From Thermocaproicibacter sp036260805 (GTDB lineage: Bacteria > Bacillota > Clostridia > Oscillospirales > Acutalibacteraceae), in contig DATALZ010000003.1 in NCBI GenBank assembly GCA_036260805.1, positions 1 to 38,548 of the forward strand: 38,548 nucleotides of DNA, in the 5' to 3' direction. Shown here piece after piece: positions 1 through 10,100 of the stretch. Below the pieces are notes generated by a model, which saw only the letters and a list, made by a program, of their open reading frames with translations, was not told the DNA's origin and ran no database searches. How positions within the stretch are numbered: position 1 is the stretch's first letter; the number at the start of each line of letters is the position of its first letter. The position numbers and the translations under genes were made by a program.

Positions 1-1
1 C

Positions 2-325
2 AGTGGAAGTTACAAAAATCGCGAGGGCAGTTGGAGCGAAGATCTCTCACAGGCCGATGTGTATGCTCAAATCAACAAAGACGCTGGAACCCAGCAGGAT
101 GGTGACTCCGTTGTAAAATACGCTGGAACATCCGTTGATTACCGCTTGTCCAGCCTTTCCGCGCAGATCACAAACGCTCCTTTCGCACCTGATGGAACGG
201 ATACATCCCAACTTACTTGCAATGCGGATGTAGACGTAGAAGTTCCCCTACTGCTCCATTGGAGCGGAATTCCCCCCATGCATACACACATAACCGTTAA
301 AAGCGGTTATACACCGAAATTCTAA
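2..325 (+). CDS. C-terminal part of an unrecognised gene (5' end outside window)
   Basis: An open frame runs from the window edge to a TAA at 323-325 and gives about 107 residues. An internal ATG at 59 exists, but it has no ribosome binding site and the frame is open upstream, so this is read as the tail of a longer gene. The tail is polar, then becomes beta-rich near the end (VDVEVPLLLHW) and finishes with SGYTPKF. This could fit a TadE-like or other secreted pilus-type protein, which some Clostridia ICEs carry near Ig-like surface proteins, but that is inference. The stop codon lies inside a palindromic hairpin, and the BIG2 surface gene starts 37 bases later. Confidence 0.5.
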   Translation, partial: SGSYKNREGSWSEDLSQADVYAQINKDAGTQQDGDSVVKYAGTSVDYRLSSLSAQITNAPFAPDGTDTSQLTCNADVDVEVPLLLHWSGIPPMHTHITVKSGYTPKF

Positions 326-350
326 AAGCGGAACCAGTTCCGCTTTTTCT
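324..350. terminator. Palindromic hairpin with T run, copy 1 of a recurring 20-mer
   Basis: Contains AAGCGGAACCAGTTCCGCTT (326-345), a near-perfect palindrome followed by TTTTT. It overlaps the stop codon of the upstream gene and lies just before the ribosome binding site (GGAGG, 351-355) of the next. The form fits an intrinsic terminator or attenuator. The same 20-mer recurs at 3645-3664 (as its exact reverse complement) and at 23461-23480. Confidence 0.6.
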
Positions 351-362
351 GGAGGAAAATCT

Positions 363-3320
363 ATGAAAAAAATAAAGAAGCATTTCATAATTTTAGGAGT
401 GCTTTTACTGTTTGGCATTACTGCTTTGACGATTAACGCCAGCGCTTTGAAAGGCAACTTTAATTTGTTTGGACTTGGCAGTAAAGTTGAAGCAAAATCA
501 ACTGTTGCCAGTTCAAGTTCCAATACCAATTCGGTTCAATCCAATACCGACAGACGATTGGCCGAAATTCAGCCTGTTGCGAGCGGAAAAATAAGCCGAA
601 CTGGTTCTCTCAAAACGGATTCAGACGATTCAGAAACTAGCTTGAATTCTGAAACATCTATCCAGAACGGTCAGAAGGTTGAAGGTAGTCCGAATGTTCA
701 GTCTGTACAGCCATCCGCGATTGCCGGGACATCCACTGCACCGTCCGCAGCACCAACGCAAAGTACGGCAAAGCCTAGCAGTACGAAACCATCTACGCCG
801 ACGCCAACCCCTAAACCGAAGCCGACGCCGAAACCCGCACCTACTCCTAAGCCAAAGCCGACCCCGAAACCCACTCCAAAACCAACTCCAACGCCGGCAC
901 CAATTTACACTCCGACGCCATCAGCGCCGGTAGTTGAAATCACGGCTGTTAAGCTGGACAAAAGCGATATGGGGTTAAAAAAAGGCGAAACCGGAGTAAT
1001 AAAAGCTACCGTTTCGCCGGATTCCACCACGCAAAGCAAAACCATTACTTGGACAACCTCAGACGAAAAGATTGCAACGGTCGATAAGGACGGCAAGGTT
1101 ACAGCCGTTGAAGGCGGCTCTGCCAAAATAACGGCGAAATCCACGAATGGGAAAATTGCGGTCTGCAATGTGACGGTTTCCGTCCCTTGCACAAAGGTAA
1201 CGCTTAACCTTACCGATATTGCCCTTGAAAAAGGCGATACACGCGTCCTCACTCCAGCTCTGGAACCGATTGATACAACGGATAAAGTAAATTGGGGTTC
1301 TTCCAACAGCAACATTGTTTCCGTTGATTCTACCGGCCAGATCAAAGCTATTGCACCGGGGACCGCAACCATTACTGCGACAGCCGGTAGTTTCTCCGCA
1401 AGCTGTAAGGTTACGGTTGGCATTTCGATATCCGAGCTAAAATTGAGCGAAACACAGTTCACCATTAAAAAAGGCGAAGATCATTCGCTGACTGCCACAA
1501 TTGATCCGCCTGACACAACGGAAGATAAGTCCATTACCTGGACTTCCTCTGATGAAAAGATTGCAACGGTCGATAAGGACGGCAAGGTTACCGCCATAGA
1601 GGGCGGCACTGCAATTATAACGGCTCAGGCCGGTAAACATACCGCGCAGTGTACTGTAAATGTTATCGTTCCTGTGACTGGAATTTCACTTGACTCAACT
1701 GATATCTCCGTTGAAAAGGGTTCTTCGAAAACTCTTACAGCTGCAATCACGCCGGGTGACGCTACAGATAAGGCAGTCAATTGGACAAGTTCTGATGAAA
1801 AAATTGCTTCAATTGATTCTTCCGGAAAAGTTACAGCCATTTCACCCGGCATCACTACAATTACAGTAAAAACGCATGACGGCAATTTTACCGCCAACTG
1901 TACGGTACATGTGGTTATTTCCATCACCAGCATTGAGCTAAATAAGAGTAGCCTTACGCTTAATAAAGGCGATACAAATACGCTGGCCGCGACGATTCTT
2001 CCAGCAGACACAACCGAAGACAAAACCGTTCATTGGACTTCCAGCAATTCCGGTGTTGTTACGGTTGATAATAGCGGCAACATCAAAGCGGTTGAGGGTG
2101 GTTCAGCTACCATTACTGCGACGGTCGGCAAACACACCGCAAACTGTGCTGTGACAGTGCTTGTTCCGGTAACCGGTATAACGCTTGATCAAACATCACT
2201 TAAGCTTGCAAAAGGTACCGGAGCTGCGCTGAAAGCTGCTTTGCAGCCTTCCGATGCGACCGACACAGGTGTTGCATGGACTTCCAGCGATACCAATATT
2301 GTATCGGTGGACGATACAGGAAATCTGAAAGCTGTTTCTACTGGCACGGCAACCATAACCGCAACATCACATGACGGTGGGTATAAGGCTTCCTGCTCTG
2401 TAACCGTTGTAATTCCGGTAACGGGGATATCCCTAAATCAAATCTCTTTGTCCTTAATTAAGGGGCAAACACAGACTCTTTCGGCTACCGTTTCACCGGC
2501 CGACGCGACGGATAAAGCGGTTGAATGGAGTACAAGCAATTCTGGTGTTGCCACGGTGGACGGTTCCGGTAAAATCACTGCGTTTGGCGGCGGTACTGCA
2601 ATTATTACCGCAACGACTCATGATGGTGGTTATAAAGCCAGCTGTACCGTAAACGTTACTGTGCCGGTTACAGGCATTACGCTGAATCAGTCTTCTTTAT
2701 CTTTAATTGAAGGTAACAGCTCGTCTCTTATTGCATCAATTTTTCCATCTGATGCTACAGACAAGGCTACAACCTGGACTTCTAGCAATACTGGTGTTGT
2801 TACTGTAGATAATACTGGAAAAGTTACTGCGGTAGCTGCAGGCTCAGCTGTAATCACTGTCCAGACTCATGATGGTGGTTATACTACTCAATGCAATATA
2901 ACCGTTGAGAAAAAGCCTGTAACATGGACATGGGATAACGACTATATGGTTTATGAAACAGGTTTATATAAGTATCATGAACGTGGTGGTAGCGACGGCC
3001 CTTACGGAGAATCTGCAAAAGCAACTTTTAGTGAACCTCTTTATTTAAACTCGCTAGAGGTTAGATTGAGTGACGAAGATCATTCCTGGAATTTCAGTGT
3101 TGACAAAGATTATAATCATCCTGATCTCATGTGGGAAAGCGGTAATGGCACGTATACATATAATTGTAATAATTATATTGATGAAGTGTATATTTGGGAT
3201 CAGCCTCATTCGGGATACGGCTTTAATATGAGCATGATGATTATTCTTCATACACGTGACTATGGCGATGTCTATCTCGGTAGCAGATGTACTACAGCAG
3301 AATGTAATAGAGTAAAATAA
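363..3320 (+). CDS. Secreted surface protein with eight BIG2 (bacterial Ig-like) domains
   Basis: 985 residues. The N-terminus is a basic, then hydrophobic, segment (MKKIKK followed by about 18 apolar residues), read as a signal peptide or signal anchor. A Ser/Thr-rich stretch follows, then a Pro/Lys/Thr linker (about residues 140-185) that would span the wall. Eight tandem BIG2 domains of about 80 residues follow (about 190-850), each with the hallmarks V(T)GI.L, KG, W.SS(N/D), VD..G.(V/I)(K/T)A and A.ITA. BIG2 domains are typical of adhesins. The last 134 residues form a separate Trp/Tyr-rich domain that I do not recognise. No LPXTG motif is visible. Start ATG has GGAGG 7 bases upstream. 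In this context it could act as a mating-pair adhesin (inference). Domains 8 and C-terminal look more AT-rich than the first seven. Confidence 0.85.
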   Translation: MKKIKKHFIILGVLLLFGITALTINASALKGNFNLFGLGSKVEAKSTVASSSSNTNSVQSNTDRRLAEIQPVASGKISRTGSLKTDSDDSETSLNSETSIQNGQKVEGSPNVQSVQPSAIAGTSTAPSAAPTQSTAKPSSTKPSTPTPTPKPKPTPKPAPTPKPKPTPKPTPKPTPTPAPIYTPTPSAPVVEITAVKLDKSDMGLKKGETGVIKATVSPDSTTQSKTITWTTSDEKIATVDKDGKVTAVEGGSAKITAKSTNGKIAVCNVTVSVPCTKVTLNLTDIALEKGDTRVLTPALEPIDTTDKVNWGSSNSNIVSVDSTGQIKAIAPGTATITATAGSFSASCKVTVGISISELKLSETQFTIKKGEDHSLTATIDPPDTTEDKSITWTSSDEKIATVDKDGKVTAIEGGTAIITAQAGKHTAQCTVNVIVPVTGISLDSTDISVEKGSSKTLTAAITPGDATDKAVNWTSSDEKIASIDSSGKVTAISPGITTITVKTHDGNFTANCTVHVVISITSIELNKSSLTLNKGDTNTLAATILPADTTEDKTVHWTSSNSGVVTVDNSGNIKAVEGGSATITATVGKHTANCAVTVLVPVTGITLDQTSLKLAKGTGAALKAALQPSDATDTGVAWTSSDTNIVSVDDTGNLKAVSTGTATITATSHDGGYKASCSVTVVIPVTGISLNQISLSLIKGQTQTLSATVSPADATDKAVEWSTSNSGVATVDGSGKITAFGGGTAIITATTHDGGYKASCTVNVTVPVTGITLNQSSLSLIEGNSSSLIASIFPSDATDKATTWTSSNTGVVTVDNTGKVTAVAAGSAVITVQTHDGGYTTQCNITVEKKPVTWTWDNDYMVYETGLYKYHERGGSDGPYGESAKATFSEPLYLNSLEVRLSDEDHSWNFSVDKDYNHPDLMWESGNGTYTYNCNNYIDEVYIWDQPHSGYGFNMSMMIILHTRDYGDVYLGSRCTTAECNRVK
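1065..1102 (+). repeat. 38-bp exact direct repeat between BIG2 domains 1 and 3 (copy 1)
   Basis: The 38 bases are identical to 1554-1591. Both encode the same stretch (EKIATVDKDGKVT) in BIG2 domains 1 and 3. The neighbouring third-codon positions differ, so this looks like a recent internal gene conversion or slippage patch rather than simple protein conservation. Confidence 0.7.
1554..1591 (+). repeat. 38-bp exact direct repeat between BIG2 domains 1 and 3 (copy 2)
   Basis: Second copy of the repeat at 1065-1102, in BIG2 domain 3 of the surface protein. Confidence 0.7.
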
Positions 3321-3328
3321 TAGTTTTT

Positions 3329-3384
3329 CCTCACCGTGAGGATTTTCCCATTTAAGGCAGTCGGCTTCATACCGGCTGCCTTTC
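3329..3384. terminator. Double hairpin, copy 1
   Basis: The palindrome CCTCACCGTGAGG (3329-3341) is followed by a second hairpin with arms AGGCAG-CGG and CCG-GCTGCCT (3355-3381). It lies 9 bases after the stop of the BIG2 gene. The T runs are short. Its layout is repeated almost exactly at 3578-3631, on the other side of the 56-codon ORF. Confidence 0.6.
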
Positions 3385-3417
3385 GAGAAAAAATGAATCC
3401 CAAAGGAGCATAATATC

Positions 3418-3588
3418 ATGTCTGATAATGTTTATTCTGGTAATCAAGGTAAAGGGATGTCGCTAAGTTCAACGCTTACGTTATTTAGTACAAATCAGCA
3501 TAAAGAAAATGTGCTTATCATCGACCCTAAAGGCGAATACGGTCTGTTTACAAAGGAATTAAGCAATACACCTAAATCCTCACCGTGA
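3418..3588 (+). pseudogene. 56-codon remnant resembling a VirB4/HerA-type P-loop ATPase
   Basis: ATG at 3418 follows a good ribosome binding site (AAAGGAG, 3402-3408), and the frame ends at TGA 3586-3588 inside a hairpin. The 56 residues read like the Walker A to Walker B segment of a conjugation ATPase: GNQGKGMS, then about 22 residues, then VLIIDPKGEYG. This matches the spacing and the DP(E/K)GEY signature of VirB4-like ATPases. In the Walker A position the expected GKS/T is GMS, so the phosphate-binding lysine is replaced by methionine. It is too short to be an ATPase. It may be a decayed gene end kept between terminators, or a small expressed peptide. The similarity is judged by eye. Confidence 0.4.
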
Positions 3589-3641
3589 GGGCTTTCCGTT
3601 TAAAAGGCAGTCGGCTTCTTACCGGCTGCCTGAATCTTTTT
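3578..3641. terminator. Double hairpin, copy 2, with T run
   Basis: Repeats the CCTCACCGTGAGG palindrome (3578-3590) and the AGGCAG/CTGCCT hairpin (3605-3631). Here a TCTTTTTT run follows (3636-3642), so this copy is a credible intrinsic terminator. The stop codon of the mini-ORF lies inside the first palindrome. Confidence 0.65.
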
Positions 3642-3642
3642 T

Positions 3643-3666
3643 AAAAGCGGAACTGGTTCCGCTTTT
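3643..3666. terminator. Palindromic hairpin, copy 2 of the recurring 20-mer (reverse complement)
   Basis: AAAAGCGGAACTGGTTCCGCTTTT. Its core at 3645-3664 is the exact reverse complement of the 20-mer at 326-345 and 23461-23480. It has an 11-bp stem and lies directly after the preceding hairpin, upstream of the single-stranded DNA-binding protein gene. Confidence 0.6.
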
Positions 3667-3694
3667 AATGAGCTGTTAGTAAAGGCTCAAAGAA

Positions 3695-3706
3695 TGACAC
3701 CCACCC
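3695..3706 (+). repeat. TGACACCCACCC 12-mer, left-flank copy
   Basis: The 12-mer occurs exactly three times in the window: here, at 27940-27951 and at 29781-29792. This copy is about 50 bases upstream of the first conserved core gene (ssb); the others lie at the far end of the core. It may be a protein-binding site or a module boundary (inference). Confidence 0.5.
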
Positions 3707-3757
3707 CATAAAAACAATATTAGCTAACACAGGCAAGCCAATCCGAAAGGAGTAAAT

Positions 3758-4111
3758 ATGTTAAATGTTGTTGCTGAAACAGGACGTCTTGTTTCAACTC
3801 CGGAGTTAAAACATAATACAAAACAGGATAAATCTGTAGCTTATACGAAATTTCGTATTGCTGTTGACAGGGATTACAAACAGGAAGGGAAAGACCGAAT
3901 CACCGATTTTTTCGATGTGATTTGTTGGCGCGGTACTGCTGAAAACGTCTGCAAAAACTTTAAAAAGGGACAGCTTATTACTATAAAAGGAGCATTGCAA
4001 TCAAATACATATACAGATACTAATAAAGTCAAGCATAGCGTCGTTGAAATTGTCGCGGAATGCGTTTATTACGCGGAGCAGAAGAGTAGCTCTGTAGGAG
4101 CAAATCAATAA
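3758..4111 (+). CDS. ssb: Single-stranded DNA-binding protein
   Basis: 117 residues with an OB-fold SSB pattern: an N-terminal LNVVAETGRLVSTPEL strand, then (Y)TKFRIAVDRDY, then FFDVICWRGTAENVCKNFKKGQLITIKGALQ. It is shorter than housekeeping SSB (about 140-170) and lacks the acidic C-terminal tip that recruits host repair proteins, as is common for SSBs carried on mobile elements. It would coat the single strand produced during conjugation or element replication. The ribosome binding site AAAGGAG lies 5 bases before the ATG. The giant helicase gene starts 23 bases after the stop, so the two are probably cotranscribed. Confidence 0.9.
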   Translation: MLNVVAETGRLVSTPELKHNTKQDKSVAYTKFRIAVDRDYKQEGKDRITDFFDVICWRGTAENVCKNFKKGQLITIKGALQSNTYTDTNKVKHSVVEIVAECVYYAEQKSSSVGANQ

Positions 4112-4134
4112 ACATAATCGGAGGAATAAGCGGA

Positions 4135-7100
4135 ATGTCGGAAAAGTTACAGTACATTTTACAGCTTGCCTCTCAAACGGCCCATACGGTATCCTCAGGG
4201 CCAAATGAGTGGGCTTCTTTTTTAAAAACCGCAGCTCGTCTATATAAATACCCGTTTAAGGATAAACTTCTCATATATGCTCAGCGCCCGGATGCAACCG
4301 CGTGTGCAACCTATGATATCTGGAACACAAAAATGAATCGTTGGGTCAAACGCGGTTCGACAGGGATTGCCCTGATTGCAGAAACATCTAGGGGATTACG
4401 CCTCAAATATGTTTTCGATGTGGCTGACACAAGTGGTGTTGAGACTTCAAAGCAACCATACCTTTGGAGTTTACGTCCGGAATTTGAGCAACCGGTTCTT
4501 AATAATATTGTGAAAGAGTATGGGATCACAGAAAAAGATTTAGCAAGCGGACTCATAAAAGCCGCAGAAATCACCGTTCAGGACCGCTATCGGAACCTGC
4601 TGCCAGACCTAATGAAATATCGTGAAAATAGTCTCATGGAAGAACTGGACGAGCAAAACGTCGGCATACTATTATCGAAAACAATGACAGCCAGCGTTCA
4701 ATTTATTTTATTAGCTCGCTGCGGTTTCGATGTTTCTCAATTTGGTGTGTCAAATGATGATCTGCGCGGGATTGCCAATTTCAACACGACCGCTACACTC
4801 TCATGCCTTGGAAATGAAACTTCTGAAATTTCTGGTGAAATACTACGTCGAATCGAACATGAAGTAAAACGTCTTGATAGAAAATTCAGGCTTGAAAATC
4901 AACAAAAACTGGAATATAATGAATTTAGCGCTTTAAAGCGTAGTTCTGAGAAGGAGGAGATTGCTCATGGAACTGACATATACGAAGAACGGGGATTATC
5001 TGATTCCGAATCTGAAAATGGACGAGCAGCCACAGGGAGAACTGGGGAAATACGGCAAAATGCGGCAGAAATATCTCAAGGAGTACCACGGTGGAATGTA
5101 CACAGCACTGATGCTCGAAGGAAAGTTATGGGCGCACCTTCTGGAGATCGACAGGACAGCACAGAATCGCGAGGAACGGATGATCAAAACTCTGGCGATG
5201 CAGCGCGGAGTGAACGAAGCGCTGAAAGCATCCGATCAGATGCGCTGGGTGCAGGAAATGAACAGTATCCAGATGCAGGCAGAGGAAATCATTCGAAACG
5301 ATCTGATTTACAGTTAAATACCAATACACAAGCGGCGGATTTGAAATCCGCCGCTTTTTCATCTGATGCGAACGGTCAGGCAGAGCCACAGCAATTAAGT
5401 CTGTTCGCTACTGAGCAGGAGCAAATTGAATCGATTTCAGCAACGGAAGATGAAAAGTCTTCCGCTTTTTTGATTTCTCAGGCTGATGTTACACGTGTTT
5501 TGCTTCAAGGCAGTGGTGTAAAGGATGGGAAACTCCGTGTTTACGCTTGGTATCAGCATCAACACAGCGAAAAAGATACCGTAGATTTTATCAGGCATGA
5601 ATACGGCACCGGGGGGAGTTCCTTTACCTTCTCGGACGGCTCGGCCGGGGAAATCCAGCACGATGCAAAAGGAATAGAAATTACGCACGGCTTTCATACG
5701 GCTGATCCGGATTTTCGGCTATCATGGAAAAGCGTTTCAAAGCAGCTCCACGATCTGGTTTTGTCAGGTAAATATTTGACACCGGAAGAACAAATCTATT
5801 ATGAGGAGAAATTCAGCAAAGACTTAGCTGCCACAGCCCAGACTCATGCTTCGCCTAAAGTTGAACGTTCCAATATTGACGTAGCCCTACAGGAATGGAA
5901 CGGCAGTATTGAGAGTAAACACGCCGTTGTCCGATACCTTGAAGCCGGACATTCCGGAAAAGAAGCCGTAGCATTTCTCCGCGCTGAATATGGAGATGAT
6001 CTTCCGTCATTCCCTGTGACGGTCGGCGGTACCGTGCTGGATTTGCCATGGGCAAAAGTATATCAGAGAATCTCCCGTCTGATTCAGAATGACCGGTTTT
6101 ATACGGATGAAGAACAGAACAATTTCGACAATATCGACCCCATCGCCATCCGTGAAAAGCTAGCTAAGGCCGAACTTGAGAATCACCCATTTGTTCGACA
6201 GGTATTCGCCGACGTTGAACGCCTCTCTGATGGAGACAAGACTGCACCGCCATTAAGCGGCCAGCCAATTACACGCACGGGCGATACCATTACTATAGGG
6301 AGCGGAGATGCCACACATGAAATTGATGTGACACTGTCTGATGAGCAATGGAGTGCTCTCCAACGCGCAATTCCCGACAGCACCGCTTTCCCACTGCCAT
6401 ACAAGGTTGGGGACACGGTATACCTGGATAACAAGCCTTTTGAAATTACCGATATTGGTAATTCTGACATCCAGTTGAGAGACCCAACGCTTGCCTATCC
6501 TATCTTCCGTGCAGAGAGTCGGGAAAACTTTGAACGGTTGCTGTGCCAGGATACAAGAAACGGTGCTATTACGGAATTTTTAGCATCAAATTTGGAACAC
6601 ACCGACGCCGATCTTCGCGAAGCACTGACATCAGGTCTTTTGGAACAACGGGACAAGGAAAATATCGCAGGATATTTCCGCGAGAACGAGGGCAATACCC
6701 GTGTGGCTCAGCGCCTTTCCGATACTTACGCCGGTATCTCCGAAACCGTAGATCTCACCACAGGAGATACAGCAGATATATCAGCCAACACCATAGGTTT
6801 TGAAGTCGATATCCATGATAAATACAATAGCAAGCGGACAGCTTCCTGGAAAGAAATTTCTCCAATCCTTCGTGCGCTGTATCAACAAGAGAAAGATGGT
6901 TTTTTCCATGAGTCAGCGCAGCGCGAGCCTGTTAATCTGGAAGGTGAACCATCCTATCAGGTTGGAGATCATGCGGTTTTGAATTATGGTGGTCAAGAGC
7001 TTTCCGGCACAGTTGGCTTCGTTGGCAAAAAAGATGTACGAATTGATACCGGTCCTTATTCGTGGAGCCATGAGGTTATTAATCGCGATGCCTTTGAAAG

Positions 7101-10100
7101 AGGTATCCGGCAGGATGAGCGCAACTCCTCTTTGTTTACGCCGATACAACCAGCCACCGAGAACTTCCGTATTACTGACGATCACCTTGGTGAGGGCGGG
7201 CAGAAAACAAAATTTGGTTTCAATATTCAGGCAATCCGCAAGATGAAACAAATTGAAGGGGAAGGCCGATCAGCAACACCTGAAGAACAGGAAATTTTAT
7301 CCCGGTATGTCGGCTGGGGCGGTATTCCACAGGCGTTTGATCCGAATAACACAACCTGGCAGAAAGAATACAGTATCCTGAAAGAACTGTTAACCGAAGA
7401 TGAATATACCGCTGCCCGTGCATCCGTCCTGAACGCACACTATACCTCTCCTACGGTCATCAAGGCTATTTACTCAGAACTGGAACGTATGGGATTTAAG
7501 ACAGGTAATATACTTGAACCGTCCTGCGGTGTCGGCAACTTTTTAGGGTTGATGCCGGAGAGCATGGGTAAGAGTAAATTATACGGTGTTGAACTGGACA
7601 GCGTAACAGGAAGGATAGCAACGCATCTCTATCCAAAAGCCAGTATAACGGTAAACGGTTTTGAGCATACCGATTTTCCAGACGATTTCTTTGATTTGGC
7701 TGTTGGAAATGTCCCATTCGGCAGTTATCAACTCGCTGATCAGCGATACGATCGTTACAAATTCCTGATTCATGATTACTTTTTTGCGAAATCCATTGAT
7801 AAAGTTCGTCCGGGTGGATTGATCGTTTTTCTTACATCCAAAGGAACACTTGACAAGAAAAAGTCCGATGTACGGCGATATATTGCACAGCGAGCCAACT
7901 TGCTTGGGGCTGTGCGGTTACCTAATACAGCATTTCTGAAAAACGCCGGCACGGAAGTAACCACCGATATTCTTTTCTTGCAAAAGCGTGACCGACTGTC
8001 ATCGGAAGAACCGGAATGGCTGGAAATTCGAGAAACAAAAGACGGCGTTCCCATTAATCAGTATTTTCTGGAGCATCCACAAATGATGCTCGGAACGATG
8101 GCATTTGACAAACGGATGTATGGAAACGCAACAGAAACAACCTGTGTACCCAATGAGGGAGCTGATTTTGAGGAAGAACTCAGAACTGCTCTCTCTTTCA
8201 TTTCCATGCCAAACCAGATGATTCTAACAATTGATGACATCCCGGATCACGCTGAAAAGCCAGAACAGCGTGAACCCATTCCGGCAGACCCAAGCGTAAG
8301 AAATTACAGCTATACACTGGCAGAAGGAGAACTCTATTTTCGTGAAAACTCTGTTATGAATCCGGTAGATCTTCCTGCCACGACTCTGGAACGTGTCTGC
8401 GGCATGATTGAACTGCGCGACTCCACACGCAAACTGATTGATTTGCAGATGAACAGTGCGGATGATGAAGCTATTCGGGATGAGCAGATACAGCTGAATA
8501 CGTTGTATGATGCTTTTTCTAAAAAGTTCGGATTGATTAACAGTACTGGCAATCGGAAAGCTTTTGAGAAAGATTCCTCGTATTGTCTGCTTTGTTCCCT
8601 TGAAATTCTTGACGAAAAGGGAGACCTAAAGCAAAAAGCGGACATGTTCACAAAGCGTACCATCCGTCAAAAAAAAGCTATTACTTCGGTTAAATCAGCA
8701 AGCGAAGCTCTGGCTGCTTCCCTGTCCGAAAAAGGCTGCGTTGATTTGAATTACATGAGCAGCTTGCTTGGTGGTGGCACGGATAAGGTGGAAAAGATCA
8801 TAACTGACCTGCAGGGGGTTATCTTCAAAGACCCTGCAGCAGAGGATGCCCCTTTCTCCGGTTGGCAGACGGCAGATGAATACCTTTCCGGCAACGTCAG
8901 GCGAAAACTTGAGATTGCTCGGGAAGCGGCAAAAAGTGATCCAGATTTCGCAGTAAACGTCGCTTCGCTTGAAAAAGTTCAGCCGAAGGATCTAACCGCC
9001 TCGGAGATAAGCATACGACTAGGCGCAAACTGGATTGACACGGCATACATTGATCAGTTCATGTACGAAACATTTGATACGCCGGTAAGCTTGCAGAATG
9101 AGAAAGGCATTCGGGTTTTGTATTCACCGGCAACAGGTGTCTGGAACATAACCGAAAAAAACCGTGACAGTTACAATAATGTGCAGGTCTACACAACATT
9201 TGGCACGAACCGAATAAATGCCTATAAAATTCTGGAAGATACCCTGAATCTTCGGACAGTCCGGATTTTTGATAAGAAGGTAGATCCAGACGGAAAAGAA
9301 CGCCTGGAACTAAATCCGAAAGAAACTGCAATGGCTCAGCAAAAACAAGACGCCATTAAACAAGAGTTCCAGGAATGGATTTGGAAAGACCCAGATCGTC
9401 GGGAAATCTTATGCGATAAGTATAATTTACTTTTTAACTCTACTCGGCCTCGGGAGTACGATGGCAGTCACCTGACCTTCCCAGGAATGAATCCTGAGAT
9501 TAAGTTGGAGCCGCACCAGGTAAACGCAGTTGCCCGAGGACTTTATGGGAAAAATACCTTATTGGCCCACTGTGTCGGCGCGGGTAAAACCTTTGAAATG
9601 ATTGCAATTGCAATGAAAAGCAAACAGATCGGACTGTGCCACAAAAGCATATTTGCAGTACCGAACCACCTCACAGAACAATGGGGCGCCGACTTCTTAC
9701 GTCTTTACCCAGGCGCGAATATCCTCGTTTCGACAAAAAAAGATTTTGAACCGGCCAACCGAAAAAAATTCTGTGCTCGAATAGCAACAGGTGATTATGA
9801 TGCGGTTATCCTTGGATATTCGCAGTTTGAAAAAATTCCGGTATCAAAAGAGCGCCAGATTATGATGATCCAGAACCAGATTGATGATATTGAAATGGGA
9901 ATAGATCAGGCAAAGCAGGAAAAAGGCGATAATTTCACCATAAAGCAGATGGAAAAAACCAAAAGAAATCTTCTGGCCAGACTGGAACGGCTTAATAACG
10001 ACAGCCGAAAAGATAATGTAGTAACATTTGAGGAACTTGGCATCGACCGACTGTTTGTGGATGAAGCGGACAATTATAAAAATCTGTTTTTGTATACTAA

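Noticed and set aside
679..933. Arg/Pro/Gln-rich open frame on + strand
   Set aside because: It is the shifted reading of the Pro/Lys/Thr linker of the BIG2 protein; there is no RBS and the composition is an artefact of the repeats.
905..2023. Antisense open frames opposite the BIG2 repeats
   Set aside because: They mirror the repeat domains, have no RBS and no recognisable protein features.
1060..2900. Regular repeats that could suggest a CRISPR or tandem DNA array
   Set aside because: The period is about 245 bases, all in frame, and encodes Ig-like domains; there are no spacers or short dyad repeats.
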